Shown here: positions 11,925-21,925 of the stretch, one piece after another
Layout of the letters: the number at the start of each line of letters is the position of its first letter
Numbering within the stretch: the first letter of the stretch is position 1
Source: Eonycteris spelaea
Taxonomy: Eukaryota; Chordata; Mammalia; Chiroptera; Pteropodidae
NCBI GenBank assembly: GCA_003508835.1
Contig: PUFA01000166.1
Span: forward strand, 2,900,001 to 2,964,000
Length of the DNA stretch: 64,000 nt
Direction: 5' to 3'
Made by a program: the position numbers and the translations under genes
The notes under the pieces: model-generated
Told to the model about the DNA's origin: nothing
The model's input: the letters and a program-made list of their open reading frames with translations, nothing else
The model's database searches: none

Positions 11925-13575
11925 TTCTTCTGAAGGAGTATTAGACTCTAGAATACTTCTATGATTCCACAATATCTGCTCTTGAATAGGAGCAGGTAGT
12001 ATCATTCGAAGAGTTAAGTGGAGGCACAAGTCAAATTCAAACATCCAAACCTGTTTATGTAGGTAATTTGAAGGAAACACAGACTAATAAATGAAGCTTC
12101 ACAAAGGAAATATCAACATTTTCTGAAGAATCGATATCATTTAGAACATTTTCTCTGATAGTGCAGTTAAACAAAAAACACTGAAAATGTTTTTAAGCAA
12201 AAACATTTCGTTAAAAAACAAAAACACTCAAATCACACAGCTTTTCTTATCATTCTCAGGAAAAGAGTCTTCAAGTTGCCTTCATCCATAAGAATAGTCA
12301 TTTTAACTATTTGAATATCCATTCCTGAGTCATAATCACCTATTTCCATATTCTTATCCAGTTTAAAACATTTTCCCTTCTCTAGCTCCAGCCTGCTATA
12401 GCCAGGAAATTGTCAGAGGAGGGATAGCTAGCTGACTTTGCTCTCCATCCACACCTGGTTCTCCTCTGTTTCTGCCTCCCTCCCAGGTTGCCTCTGGGCC
12501 TACAGAGTTGGAACTAGGATGGAAGGGATGAAAGATAAAGAGAAATAGGCAGCAGGAAACCTCCTCTTGCCTGTATAGACCTAACTGGGAGGTGGTACCC
12601 TGAAGCATGGCAGATAATCTGCTGCCGAGTTCTCCCTCAAGGCACTTTGTGCCTTCTTCAGAGGCAATCCCAGTGGAGTTCTTGGATTGCAACTGCCTAG
12701 AACAAGGAAAAAGGCTCACAGCAGTAAGTGACTACTCTTCTCAACTAGACATTATAATTTTTCCTTCCTGAGCATCAGATGATCCACCCCTATTGGAGTT
12801 ACATAGCTTATTTAGGCAGTCCTCTTGGATGAGGTTCGAAAGGGCTGAAGGTTTATCCTCACTCATTCTCACTCTACTAAGAGTAGAGAAACTCCCAGTG
12901 CTGGCCTTCCTCCCAAATTGGCTGCCTCAGTCTGATCTAGCCACAACTTTCATTTCAGTTCTTATGCTTCCCAGTTATGGCATGGATACTTCAAGGTTCT
13001 CGAGTTCTTTTGGGACACCCTCTGTCTGTTTAAGAAGATTCAGAGCAGAATTACTCCCAGAGGTGAGGTGGGAATGGAAAGGTAGAATACACATCTGACA
13101 TCTCTCTATACAGACATCTTCTATTGCCTTGGCCTGTAACTTGATCCCTCTAGTTGGTGATGGACTAAGGGTACCCAAATGTGTTTTGTGGCAGTATCTT
13201 TGAAAATCTTGCATAGATCGTCTAAACCCTCTGTTTTGGAAGCTGGGAGTAAGTAGTTGGCATTTCGTTCTGGGCCTTTGAAGTCAGAATAGAATTATTT
13301 TAATAATTTTTTACATGACCATTGTTGTTATTAAGCAGCAGATAGATAAATCTAGAAGGAGGCCTTTGCTTTAATGAATTTCCACTTCTAGAAATATACA
13401 TTATATATGTGCACAATATTCTCACTTTAACTTCAAGTCTGGCAGCAGCAAGAAGGGAGTTCATTCGGAGGCAACAGAAGATCCAGGCTTTTCAGCTTTC
13501 CTCAAATCGAAGCTCACGATTTTGAAAAATTGTCAGCATTGTGAATTTACAAACTGCTTTCTTCTTCTTTTTTTT
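11925..13575. other. Unique non-coding sequence, GC-richer in the middle
   Basis: No recognised gene. 12380-13210 is GC-richer than its flanks and carries open frames of about 80-107 codons on both strands without motif support. A minus-strand frame at 12396-12719 has no family resemblance that I recognise. The short plus-strand frame at about 13444-13524 is treated separately as a possible exon-like stretch. Confidence 0.35.
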
Positions 13576-13579
13576 AAAT

Positions 13580-13755
13580 CTCATACTCACAGTGACCCCT
13601 GAGAGTCTCTGATTATCCCAGTTTCTTTCTACAGAGTAGTATATTGAAACAGAAAAACTTAATTCTTGTTTAAGGTTTTGCAGCTGGTTTATAGCACAGA
13701 GGAACTTGAACTCCTGCCCTCTCTCCAGGACATCATACTCTAGACTGTCTGCATA
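13580..13755 (-). mobile_element. MIR fragment
   Basis: Inverted MIR. 'agtgacccctgagagtctct', 'gattatcccagtttct', 'gtttaaggttttgcagctgg' and 'ggaacttgaactcctgccct' follow the order of the inverted MIR core: fractions of the valley, then the cacacagct and gattcgaacccagg segments. Confidence 0.65.
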
Positions 13756-13759
13756 TGAG

Positions 13760-14350
13760 GTTCACACAGTTTTAGCTTCTTCTTACCAACAAGTTGAAAT
13801 GGAGTAGATTTTCAAAAAGCAACATTTCAAAAAACCAGGCTAAAATCTCCCGCTAGTCAGCCCCATCATTCAAATTATGAAGTTTCATTAGGTAATCACA
13901 TATCTATTTGGAACTGTATATAGCAGTCCTTTAGATATATGGTTTTCTAGGAAAGCATTTGTCATGTTTAGTGTTCTAGCATGCTTGTTTATGAGATTGG
14001 AGATAAGTCTCAGAAGATATCGGTCTAATAAGGAGGAAGCACTAAGCAAAAGGCTTCAAATAGAGAGTTCTCCAAGTTGTGAAGGTCAAAGATTTTGATT
14101 AATTTGTGATTTATCATGTTTACTTTTCAAAACAAATTAAAATATTTACCCTAAATTTTGTGACCCCAAAATCTTGTGACTACTCATGGCAGTCTCTCCT
14201 CACTGGCTGGAGCACTTTGGAAGAAATAAGTACCCTCTCATAAGTGAGGGAGGGGAGGCAGGATGGTATCAACAGTGTGAGATAAGACCACTTGGCTCCC
14301 CAATGTGTCCCTAACTAATGGGTTTTGTCAGAGGACCCATAAACAGAGGA
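13760..14350. other. Unique non-coding sequence
   Basis: No gene or confident repeat. At 14330-14354 the 12-mer cagaggacccat occurs twice, separated by three bases, just before the 51-bp duplicated block. Confidence 0.35.
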
Positions 14351-14354
14351 CCCA

Positions 14355-14405
14355 TCAGGGAGATCATATGCCTTCCTCTGTGCCTCAGCTTTCTCATCTC
14401 TAAAA
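14355..14405 (+). repeat. 51-bp exact direct duplicate, copy 1
   Basis: These 51 bases, beginning tcagggagatcatatg and ending ctcatctctaaaa, recur exactly at 15155-15205, 800 bp downstream. The unit contains the 'ctgtgcctcagctttctcat' heart of MIR. The second copy sits inside a complete MIR, whereas the sequence around this copy does not look like MIR on its left side. That suggests local copying of part of the downstream MIR. Confidence 0.95.
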
Positions 14406-14859
14406 TGTATGGTTGGCTTCAAGGCCATTGCAACTAGTCCATTCAGCTTGGATTTTTTTAGTTGTGCCAGCCCAACTCAGGTGAGTGACAACTATAAAAC
14501 CTTAGCCGAAACATAGCTTTTAGATATTTTATCAGGATGACACCGTTTTTATTTCATCAAGAAATAAATCAATTAAATAAATCAATTTTATATATCTAAT
14601 TTAATTCCAGTTAGAGGAAGGGAGCTCCATGAATATATGTGGGAAACTATTTCTAAAAGCTTTAGCCACCTGAAGCAGAGTCATTTTAAAAACACCTCTA
14701 AGTAAAAAGAAATTAGGGAGTAGTTCGACTCATAGGTATTCAGGGAGCTGATTCTGGCCCAACACACATGAGCAATTGACCAAAGTGCTTAGGAAAAGGA
14801 ATTTCAGGAAGTGAGCATCCCAAGAACATGCTAAGCTTAAGCAGAGTCAACCGGGTCTA

Positions 14860-14930
14860 CCTCAAAGTCCAGGAGCCTTTCTCTCAGAGCCTCAGTTGTC
14901 CCACCTGCAAAATGGGGGTGCCAAGCAAAT
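14860..14930 (+). mobile_element. MIR fragment
   Basis: A short forward MIR core: 'ctctcagagcctcagttgtc' followed by 'ccacctgcaaaatggggg'. Confidence 0.65.
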
Positions 14931-15094
14931 ATAAAAGCACAAAAATCGATCATATTTTATAAGGTCTATTCAAAAGTTTACGTTTATAATTACATGAATA
15001 TTCTACCTCTAAAATTCTTGGTAGTGAATTGAGTGGAAGAAAGGGGAAGATATCAGTGTCTTGCAAGAGACAGTGGCATAGTGGGGAATGGACT

Positions 15095-15300
15095 TATGGG
15101 AGGCCTGCCTGGGTATGAATCTTGCTGCAGCCACTCACTGGACATGTGACATGGTCAGGGAGATCATATGCCTTCCTCTGTGCCTCAGCTTTCTCATCTC
15201 TAAAACCTCATAGAGTTGTTGTAAAGATCAAATAGGTTGCACATGTGTCAGAACAGAATGTGGCACATGATAAGTACTGAGCAGGTACTTGGTTACTACC
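15095..15300 (+). mobile_element. MIR element containing duplicate copy 2
   Basis: Nearly full-length forward MIR. 'ctgggtatgaatcttgctgc' and 'ccactcactggacatgtgac' are the 5' half, 'ctgtgcctcagctttctcat' the core, and 'ctcatagagttgttgtaaag', 'atcaaataggttgcacatgt' and 'gaatgtggcacatgataagt' the 3' half. Positions 15155-15205 are the second copy of the exact 51-bp repeat that also occurs at 14355. Confidence 0.9.
15155..15205 (+). repeat. 51-bp exact direct duplicate, copy 2
   Basis: Identical over 51 bases to 14355-14405. It is embedded in a recognisable MIR, so this is probably the source copy. Confidence 0.95.
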
Positions 15301-15444
15301 ATTCTTTTTCGTACACACAGGTATACATAGCTGAACCTAACCTGAGGACACATATGCAAGGTGGGGCAGAAGGAAAAGGCCAGGCAGAATGGTGTTATCT
15401 GGACTACAGAAGTGAATTCCCACTTCTATTTAAGTATTTGGATT

Positions 15445-15660
15445 AGCGATAATCAGTATTTGACGCCTGTGATGTAGAGACACTGTGCTGGGAACTACAT
15501 GTGCATTATCTTTGACTTTCTCAACAATTGAGGTAGATAGTAAGATATTACTACTCCGCTTGTTTTGCATGAGGAAAATGAAGTTAGAGTAAGTTGTCCA
15601 AATCCATAAGGTGACAGAACCCCAAGCCCGTCTAAGCTCCAAAGACCCGAGGTTGTTGTT
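15445..15660 (-). mobile_element. MIR element
   Basis: Inverted MIR. 'gacactgtgctgggaactac', 'atgtgcattatctttgactt', 'caattgaggtagatagtaag', 'gcatgaggaaaatgaagtta', 'gtaagttgtccaaatccata' and 'gaaccccaagcccgtctaag' follow the reversed MIR order. Confidence 0.85.
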
Positions 15661-17385
15661 CAGATGGGCTGCCTCAAGAGCAACCCCACCACTTGTCTGC
15701 ACAGCTGCGCTGGGCCGGGCACCCTACTGGCACTTTCCTCACAGCCCCGCAGAATGGGCTTTATCACCTCCACTTCTTTTCATGGAGAACTGAGCCAAGC
15801 CTTCTACTTTCTGCTGCACAGTGCTCACCAACAACAGTGAGGTGGGAAGCATCTGAAATTTTTCAGAGTAGGAGTTGAGATGACATTGCTGACGACACCT
15901 GGCTATATTTATTTCCAACCATGCCAACTGGTGCTCTGGCACCTCATTTTGAATAATGAGCCTCATTCAAGCTGGAAGGATGACTCATCGCCTGTTAGTG
16001 CTAACTAGTGGGGTTTGTTGACTGCAGCCTACATCTCCTGGAGACAGTTCAGGGACCCTCTCTCATTAGTGCCAAGGGGACGCCTCACCTCCCCTCCCAG
16101 CATGAACGTGTCTCAGGGCTTAGAGTCCCCACAGGGACTTCCAGTCACCACCCTGCCCCGCCTGAGAAGGCAACGCCAGGAGAGATGCAGGCAGGGCCTA
16201 ATTACCCTAACTAATAGCCTGTCACAGCACAAGAGACCGTGAAATCTTTACCTAGGGCTGGGTGCCCAGGCTTGCATACTTATTTTTAATTATAACATCT
16301 CAGAAAGTTACAAGGAGTTGGAATTTGCCTTGCCATGACATTTAGGAATCCCAAATCGCATTGTATTTTGTTTATTTTGGTTAAGTCTTCTCATTAGGCA
16401 TGCTCCCCAGCGGGGCTAACCATATGTGGTCATCACACATTTCATGTTTGCTTGGCTGCAGCAAAAAGCAGCCTGGTTCAATCCCTGGCCATTTGTATCA
16501 TTTGGGACATTCAAAGGGAAAAGGGGTTATGGCAGGAAACAAGCTTATAAATTGAGGGTGCAGGGCTGAGCTCTATAATCAACCTGCTTGCAAATCTGTG
16601 TGGCCCTTTACTTTCCTGACCCTCATGTTTCAAAAGTGGTTTTTAAATTATAGCTAAATAAGTGATATCTAAGGATTGTGAGATAATCTAATCTATCATC
16701 TGACTCTAGAAACATCTACACCTGAGTCTTGCCAAGAGGAAGCTATTCTGTTTAAAATGTTTTCTAGCCTCTCCCTTCCTGGCCTCCCATGGTAAGACAT
16801 TCCCGAAGTTTGGACAAACTTTCTGGGACATTCTCTTCTTAGCACCCACTCCACAGCATTATCTGTGGTTTTTCATAAAGTCCAAGCCTATTTATTATCA
16901 TAAACCTGTCCCTCTGGGTTTTCTTATAGTCTAAGTCTCCCAATTTTAGCTTTCCCCTAGCCTGGAGTCAGCTTCTTTACTTAAGTGTTCTCTTTAGTAC
17001 AGAAAATTCATAAGCCTTGTTTCTCATAAGAGGCTGCCCTGTGCAAATTAATTAGAACATTTCTCAAGGAGTGTTCCTTGGAACCCTGGTTATAATGGGT
17101 ATGGAGTAGTGCTTCAAATAAGAGCTCCATGATCAAACATGGAGTTTGAAGTGCTGGGCTGATTAGAATTGAAAAAGTGTCTTTATTATAAGAAGTTGAA
17201 CTCTTTCTTCCTAACCTGTTAGAGCTGCTGAGACTGTGGAATCAGGAAACATGGGGTGGAGGAATTACCCATCCCTGTACAGTTACCAAACCTAACAGAT
17301 AGGAGAGGAAAGCAAGACAGATAGATACCTTTCTTCATCCCCACTTCAGGTTAAACTTCACCTCATGCGGTGGCATCGTAGAGGA
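15661..17385. other. Unique, GC-richer non-coding stretch
   Basis: No recognised coding gene or repeat across most of this stretch. 15600-16260 is GC-richer and carries several overlapping open frames with no motif. The sequence 15975-16560 contains an AP-1-like TGACTCAT (about 15980), TAATTA-type homeodomain words and CATATG-type E-boxes, and has no repeat identity. It is a candidate regulatory or conserved non-coding region, by appearance only. Confidence 0.35.
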
Positions 17386-17389
17386 GTGA

Positions 17390-17602
17390 ACGAAGTCAAA
17401 GACTTTGGAAATACACATATCATCAAGGTTCAGTTCCCAACCTTGTACTTTCTACTTGTGTGATATTAGGTGAATTCTCTCTCTAAGCTCTGTATCCTTA
17501 TCAATGGAATAAGATTAAAATGCTGTCTTTTGGTATTGATGTGAAGAATAACTGAGAAAAACACAAATAAAATGCCTACACTCACTCAGACAATACCAAG
17601 CA
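17390..17602 (+). mobile_element. MIR element
   Basis: Forward MIR. 'agttcccaaccttgtacttt', 'ctacttgtgtgatattaggt', 'tctctctaagctctgtatcc', 'ttatcaatggaataag', 'gatgtgaagaataactgag' and 'ataaaatgcctacac' correspond to the ordered blocks of the consensus. It runs up to the TA next to the Tigger element. Confidence 0.8.
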
Positions 17603-18165
17603 CAGTAATCGCACCTTATCCATGGTTTCACATTTCACTGTTTCAGTTACCCATGGTCAAACCATGATGCAAAAATGTTAAATGAAACATTCCAGAAGTA
17701 AAAAATGTGTAAGTTTTAAAGTGTTCGCCATTCTGAGTAGTGTGGTGAAATCTCATGCCCTCAGACTCTGTCCCTCCCAGGACGTGAATCATCCCTTTGT
17801 CCTGCATCTCCACCCTGTACACACTCCCTGACCATTAGTCACTTAGTAACCACCTTAGTTATCAATCAAACCGACTGTCATGGTATTGCAGTGCTTATAT
17901 TTAAGTAATCCTTATTTGACTTAATAATGTATACTATTTAATAATTCATGTAATTTTATTATAATAATTATTATAATTGTGATATTATATTATTAGTTAT
18001 TGTTGTTAATCTCTTACTGTGCCTAATTTATAAATTAAACTTTATCATAGGTATGTAGTTATAGGAAAAAAACAGTATATATAGGGTTTGGTACTATCCA
18101 CAATTTCAGGCATCCACTGAGGGTCTTAGAATATATCCACTGTGGCTAAGGGGAGACAGCCATAC
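17603..18165. mobile_element. Tigger-type DNA transposon, non-autonomous copy A
   Basis: About 563 bp bounded by inverted termini, cagtaatcgcaccttatcc at the left and the inverted form of gtatggctgtctcccctta at the right. The left half contains the Tigger-like words 'ccatggtcaaaccatgatgc', 'taaatgaaacattccagaag', 'gttcgccattctgagtagtg', 'gtgaatcatccctttgtcct' and 'gtcacttagtaaccacctta'. The right half contains 'ctcttactgtgcctaattta' and ends near 'gggtcttagaatatatccac'. The internal transposase region is missing. A second copy sharing both ends lies at 45029. Confidence 0.85.
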
Positions 18166-18885
18166 TATCAGAACTGAAATTCAAGTCCCCTGATTACCAA
18201 CCATGTCTCCTTTCCCCATTTGAAGATGGGGTTGACTACTCCCTTTTAATCAGAATCCCTCCTGTCCTCATTTCCTACTCAGAAGTTGACTTCCGGGCAG
18301 ACATGCCTGCTTGAGAGATGCTAAGCCTGACCTTAAGTGATATTGATCATCAATCCTTAATATAAGCAGAGAATTCTGTCACTGGGCAGTTTGTCACTGA
18401 TTGAAAACCCAGGGGAACACTGTAAATAGAAGGTTGTGCTATGCTCTGGAGAGTGGAAAGGAAAGTGCTCCTATTCCTGATGTTAGCAGAAAGACCTGCA
18501 TGGGCCAGCCTGGCTCCAGGTGTAGTGGGATATCATCTCAATACTCATTCAATACTCATTCACCCCCTCCAGTCTCTAAATAATATGGAACTTGCAGCCT
18601 AAAGACATATTTCAATTGGCCCACATAATGGTTTTGAAAATTTGTATTAGTTGCCAAAAATCTTAAATTCGGAGAGTACATATAAAAATTCAGGTTTACA
18701 GCTTCTTTAAAAAAAAAAACACAAAAAACCTAAATATCCTTGCCTAGCAGCAATTGCCCAGGGTAGAATAGATGGAATCCCTTTAGAGAGGGGTAGGAGC
18801 TCTGTTCCCTAGTCTCCATCCTTCCTTATTGTTATACCTCATTTTCTTAACATGTTACTCAATGGCTCTTTCAGCTTCCTGAGTT
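18166..18885. other. Unique non-coding sequence
   Basis: No gene seen. An 11-mer, aatactcattc, is repeated in tandem at about 18540-18561. An A-run lies at 18708-18719. Confidence 0.35.
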
Positions 18886-18889
18886 TGAA

Positions 18890-18990
18890 CCTGATTGATT
18901 TAACAAATTTTGTGTCAGGTACTATGCTGGGTACCAGATGTACAAAACAGATTAATGAGAGAAAAAGATATGCAAACAATGGAAAGGCAC
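18890..18990 (-). mobile_element. L2 3' end fragment
   Basis: Inverted L2 terminus. 'tttaacaaattttgtgtcag' and 'gtactatgctgggtaccaga' correspond to the inverted 'caacaaatatttattgagc ... ctatgtgccaggcactg' signature. The following 'acaaaacagattaatgag' matches the next L2 block. Confidence 0.6.
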
Positions 18991-19049
18991 CTAGGATCTC
19001 TAACAGGTATAGACAAAGAATAATGGCAACCCAAAAGTGGGAAGAGCTA

Positions 19050-19165
19050 ATTGCCTAACAATAATAACACCTATAATTTATTGAATACTTACCATATACC
19101 AAGCATTTTCCCTGCCTAAGGAATAGGGGATGGCTTCTCAGTTTTTCCTTCAAGAATAAGAAAAT
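19050..19165 (-). mobile_element. MIR/L2-type 3' fragment
   Basis: 'ataataacacctataattta' and 'ttgaatacttaccatatacc' followed by 'aagcattttccctgcctaag' match the inverted 3' end of MIR/L2-class elements. 'aagaataagaaaattgtcat' is the degraded gaggaaactgag block. Confidence 0.65.
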
Positions 19166-19169
19166 TGTC

Positions 19170-19390
19170 ATCTAGAGAAGGATATTTCAGACAGAACCAT
19201 ATATTCAAAGGCTTGTAAACAAGCAAGAGAGTTCAGTGAATACATGAAAATTGTGATATGGCTGCAGCCTGAGGAGCTGGAGTGAGAGAAGGGACTATAA
19301 ATTTGGTTTGGTGCTAGAGGGGACCTGAACTCTATCCTGCAGCCAATGGAAAAACATCCAAATTTTAAATGGCTCCTTCACACCCTTTGT
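19170..19390 (-). mobile_element. L2 internal fragment
   Basis: It resembles the inverted body of L2. 'gaaccatatattcaaaggct', 'gtgatatggctgcagcctga', 'ggagctggagtgagagaagg' and 'ctctatcctgcagccaatgg' parallel the inverted L2 blocks gcaaaggccctgagg, ggctggagcggagtgagc and attttatcctgtaggcaatgg. Confidence 0.65.
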
Positions 19391-19394
19391 GGCT

Positions 19395-20470
19395 TAGAGG
19401 TCAAGAGTCAAGAGTCCTAAAAATAAAAAAAACACATAAGGATGGACCACTGCTCTGTCTGTACTTTGGGGAAGAGATGCTGATGTGAATTAGCCTAGGC
19501 TGGTCCCCACCACCCTTCATCCAACCCTCCTCTAGGATATGTTCAGGGAATTCAAAACTGCATATAGATTAGTCCAATTCCAACATAATGAGGAAGGTGA
19601 AGCTGGTGCCAAACATACTGAAAATGCATGTGAAACCCAAGTGTGATTCATTTTCCTCTTTCTTGAGTTGATCATACTCTTCCCCTATTAGAGCAGAGGG
19701 TTGATTATTTTTAAATATCTGTGAACATACATCTTTTCTCTTAAAGCCATGCTCAAAATACGTTTCATAAATATGTGCCTTTATCATTGCTCCTTCCAGC
19801 ATCTCTATTTTTTTTGTTTAATCCTTTTCCTATGTGAGTCACTTCTTTTGAGCAATACCCATTTACATCAATATGCAAAAAGTTCATGGGACAGGTCTGG
19901 GGCCACTTTGCCATGCAGATTATTTAGGAGAAGCAACATGAGAGCCCTTTGGGAAATTCTCGCATGTAACTAAATCAGCAAGTAATATCCTGTTTTGTCT
20001 GCACTCTGCACTAGTCCTCGTGTGTCCTGTAGAGGAATCCTGGGGTTTCTCCCCACTGGCTGAAAGATAAACAAGGTGCTGGCTACCAGCCCTACCCTAG
20101 AGCCTAGAGCTGTCCTAGAGAATTACACTGAAAACCAAGTGCCACCAGAACCAAACCAAAAAGATGAAAACAAAACCTCAAAGATCTCAATAGTTGCTAA
20201 TTTCAAGTCTTGGATCAGAATTTTCAATTTTTACCTGAAGAACAAGTGTTTATTCCAAGAGTAGTTGGCTCCTGAACTTTTTATTTAAAAGGATCCTTTT
20301 TTTTTTAACTTTAAATACTTTCAAAAACTCTTAGAATAGTGACTATCAGTATCAAGCAGTTGAGAAAAAAATACGACAAAAATCCACTAATAATTCAGTA
20401 AGTTTTTAAAGGAATTTTAATTCTAGTCATCATAACAGTACATTTATCTGCTGGTTGAAAAATTGCAACA
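19395..20470. other. Unique non-coding sequence
   Basis: No recognisable gene or confident repeat. A T-run lies at 20298-20307. Small open frames have no motif support. Confidence 0.35.
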
Positions 20471-20477
20471 CAAGTAC

Positions 20478-20709
20478 CTGTGAGGCAGCTCTTGTTCCAC
20501 CTGAAGGGTCATCAGCAGTTACTTGGAAAGCATATTGATCACGGAGGCCTTTGCAAGAATTTTCTTTCCCATACTCCATCTCTGACAGAAGACCTCCATC
20601 TACAGATTGCAAATCACCGTGACTCAGAAGAAACAGCAATGCTGTAGTGTTTTGTGTTTCTTTTAGATTTGTTTTTTGTTTTGTCAAAGAACAGAATTCA
20701 CTGTGATAT
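20478..20709 (-). other. Exon-like open segment, unrecognised
   Basis: On the minus strand the sequence tttaattttctgcag looks like a 3' splice site, with the intron ending at 20710. It is followed by an open frame of about 77 codons, which ends at CAG/GTACTTG, a plausible 5' splice site with its GT at 20477-20476. The encoded peptide includes QSVDGGLLSEMEYGKEN and DQYAFQVTADDPSGGTR. The latter recalls an extracellular beta-sandwich strand of the cadherin/PKD kind, but I cannot assign a family. The length, 232 bp, is typical of an internal exon. The first third is A-rich and less protein-like. It may be a real or decayed exon, or a coincidence. Confidence 0.3.
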
Positions 20710-20714
20710 CTGCA

Positions 20715-21220
20715 GAAAATTAAAACAGTTTGGTGAAAGTCCTATAACACAGTGCTCTCTGTCTACCTTCCTTCTGTTTGAATTATCCACAGTCTCCTCA
20801 AAGGGTAGGCCCTTCAAAGGTCTGTTCTGTCACTTACTTCATCATCAAATAATCTTTATTTTAGGGTCTGCAGCTTAGTACCTATTATGAATATCATAGT
20901 TTCTCCTCTGGGAGCTAATACTCCAGGAAGGGAGTTATCTGGACTTAACATAAAGAAAAATAATAATGAGGTTGAAAAAGGGTATCCTAGGTCAACAAGA
21001 TCCCAGAGTCCCATAAAGAACTTAGCAATAAACTATGTTCATTATTTTACCACATATTGACATGCACCATGTTATCAGGTAATGTGAGGGAAAAATGAAA
21101 ACGCTGGCCTTGAAGGGGGTAAAAAACAAAAGGTAGAGGTGTTTTTGAGCTTATTCTTGAACTGTGAAAGTACAAAATCCTAGATAAGATAAACTCCATA
21201 AAGAGCAGACAAAGTGTCAT
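20715..21220. other. Unique non-coding sequence
   Basis: No gene or confident repeat is recognised. Confidence 0.35.
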
Positions 21221-21224
21221 TGGA

Positions 21225-21420
21225 GTTTGGAGGAGAGGAAATAGTCCTGTATCTGAGTGAGATCTGGACAGGCTTACAAAGGAAGCAGTATTTGAGTTGG
21301 GCCTTGAAAGATGAGAAAATTTGAAATCCCATGCCTGCTATGTTTGTGGCATTGGTCCAGAAATTAGAGTTTTGGGGGGATATAGTCACTGAGCTTTAAC
21401 TTAATTGTGGAAGGCTTTTC
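21225..21420 (-). mobile_element. L2 internal fragment
   Basis: 'ggacaggcttacaaaggaag', 'cagtatttgagttgggcctt' and 'gaaagatgagaaaatttg' parallel the inverted L2 block 'gaggtgacatttgagctgag ... cctgaaggatgag'. Confidence 0.6.
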
Positions 21421-21559
21421 AATAGAGGATAGATAAAGAAATCTTTTTAAAAAGGTAAAAGTAATTACCAAAGTAATTAATAAGCTTTCAGATTGGGTGG
21501 ACTAGTTATAATATTTAGGTTCTAGTAAATCTTAATGCATTGACTTTTCCTGTTACAGG

Positions 21560-21925
21560 CTTAATTATTACCCCTCAAATTCATATGTTGAAGTCCTAAT
21601 TCCCAGTACTTCAGAATGTGACCGTATTCAGAGATAGGGTCTTTCAAGAGGAAAATAAGGTAAAACAAGGTCATATGGGTGGGCCTCAATCCAATATGAC
21701 TGATGTCCTTGTGAGAAAAGGAGAGTAGGACATATACCATGTAAAGACACAGGGTGAAGATGGCCATCTACAAACCAAGGAAGGAAGCCGCAGAAGTAAC
21801 CAGTCCTACCAACACCTTGATCTTAGACTTCTAGCCTCCAGAACTGTAAGAAAATAAATTTCTGTTATTTAAGCTACTCAATGTGTGATACTTTCTTATG
21901 GCAGCCCTAGGAAACTAATAATTCC
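21560..21925 (+). mobile_element. MaLR (MLT1-type) solitary LTR
   Basis: Forward LTR of the mammalian MaLR class. In order: 'aaattcatatgttgaagtcc', 'cttcagaatgtgaccgtatt', 'cagagatagggtctttcaag', 'gtgggcctcaatccaatatg', 'actgatgtccttgtgagaaa', 'acacagggtgaagatggcca', 'acaccttgatcttagacttc', 'tagcctccagaactgtaaga' and 'aataaatttctgttatttaa'. A polyadenylation signal aataaa is present. No internal retroviral sequence flanks it, so it is a solo LTR. Confidence 0.9.

Noticed and set aside
21560..21925. Endogenous retrovirus provirus
   Set aside because: Only solitary LTRs are present here and at 44395, 52820 and 59388. No gag, pol or env-like frame is seen between any LTR pair.
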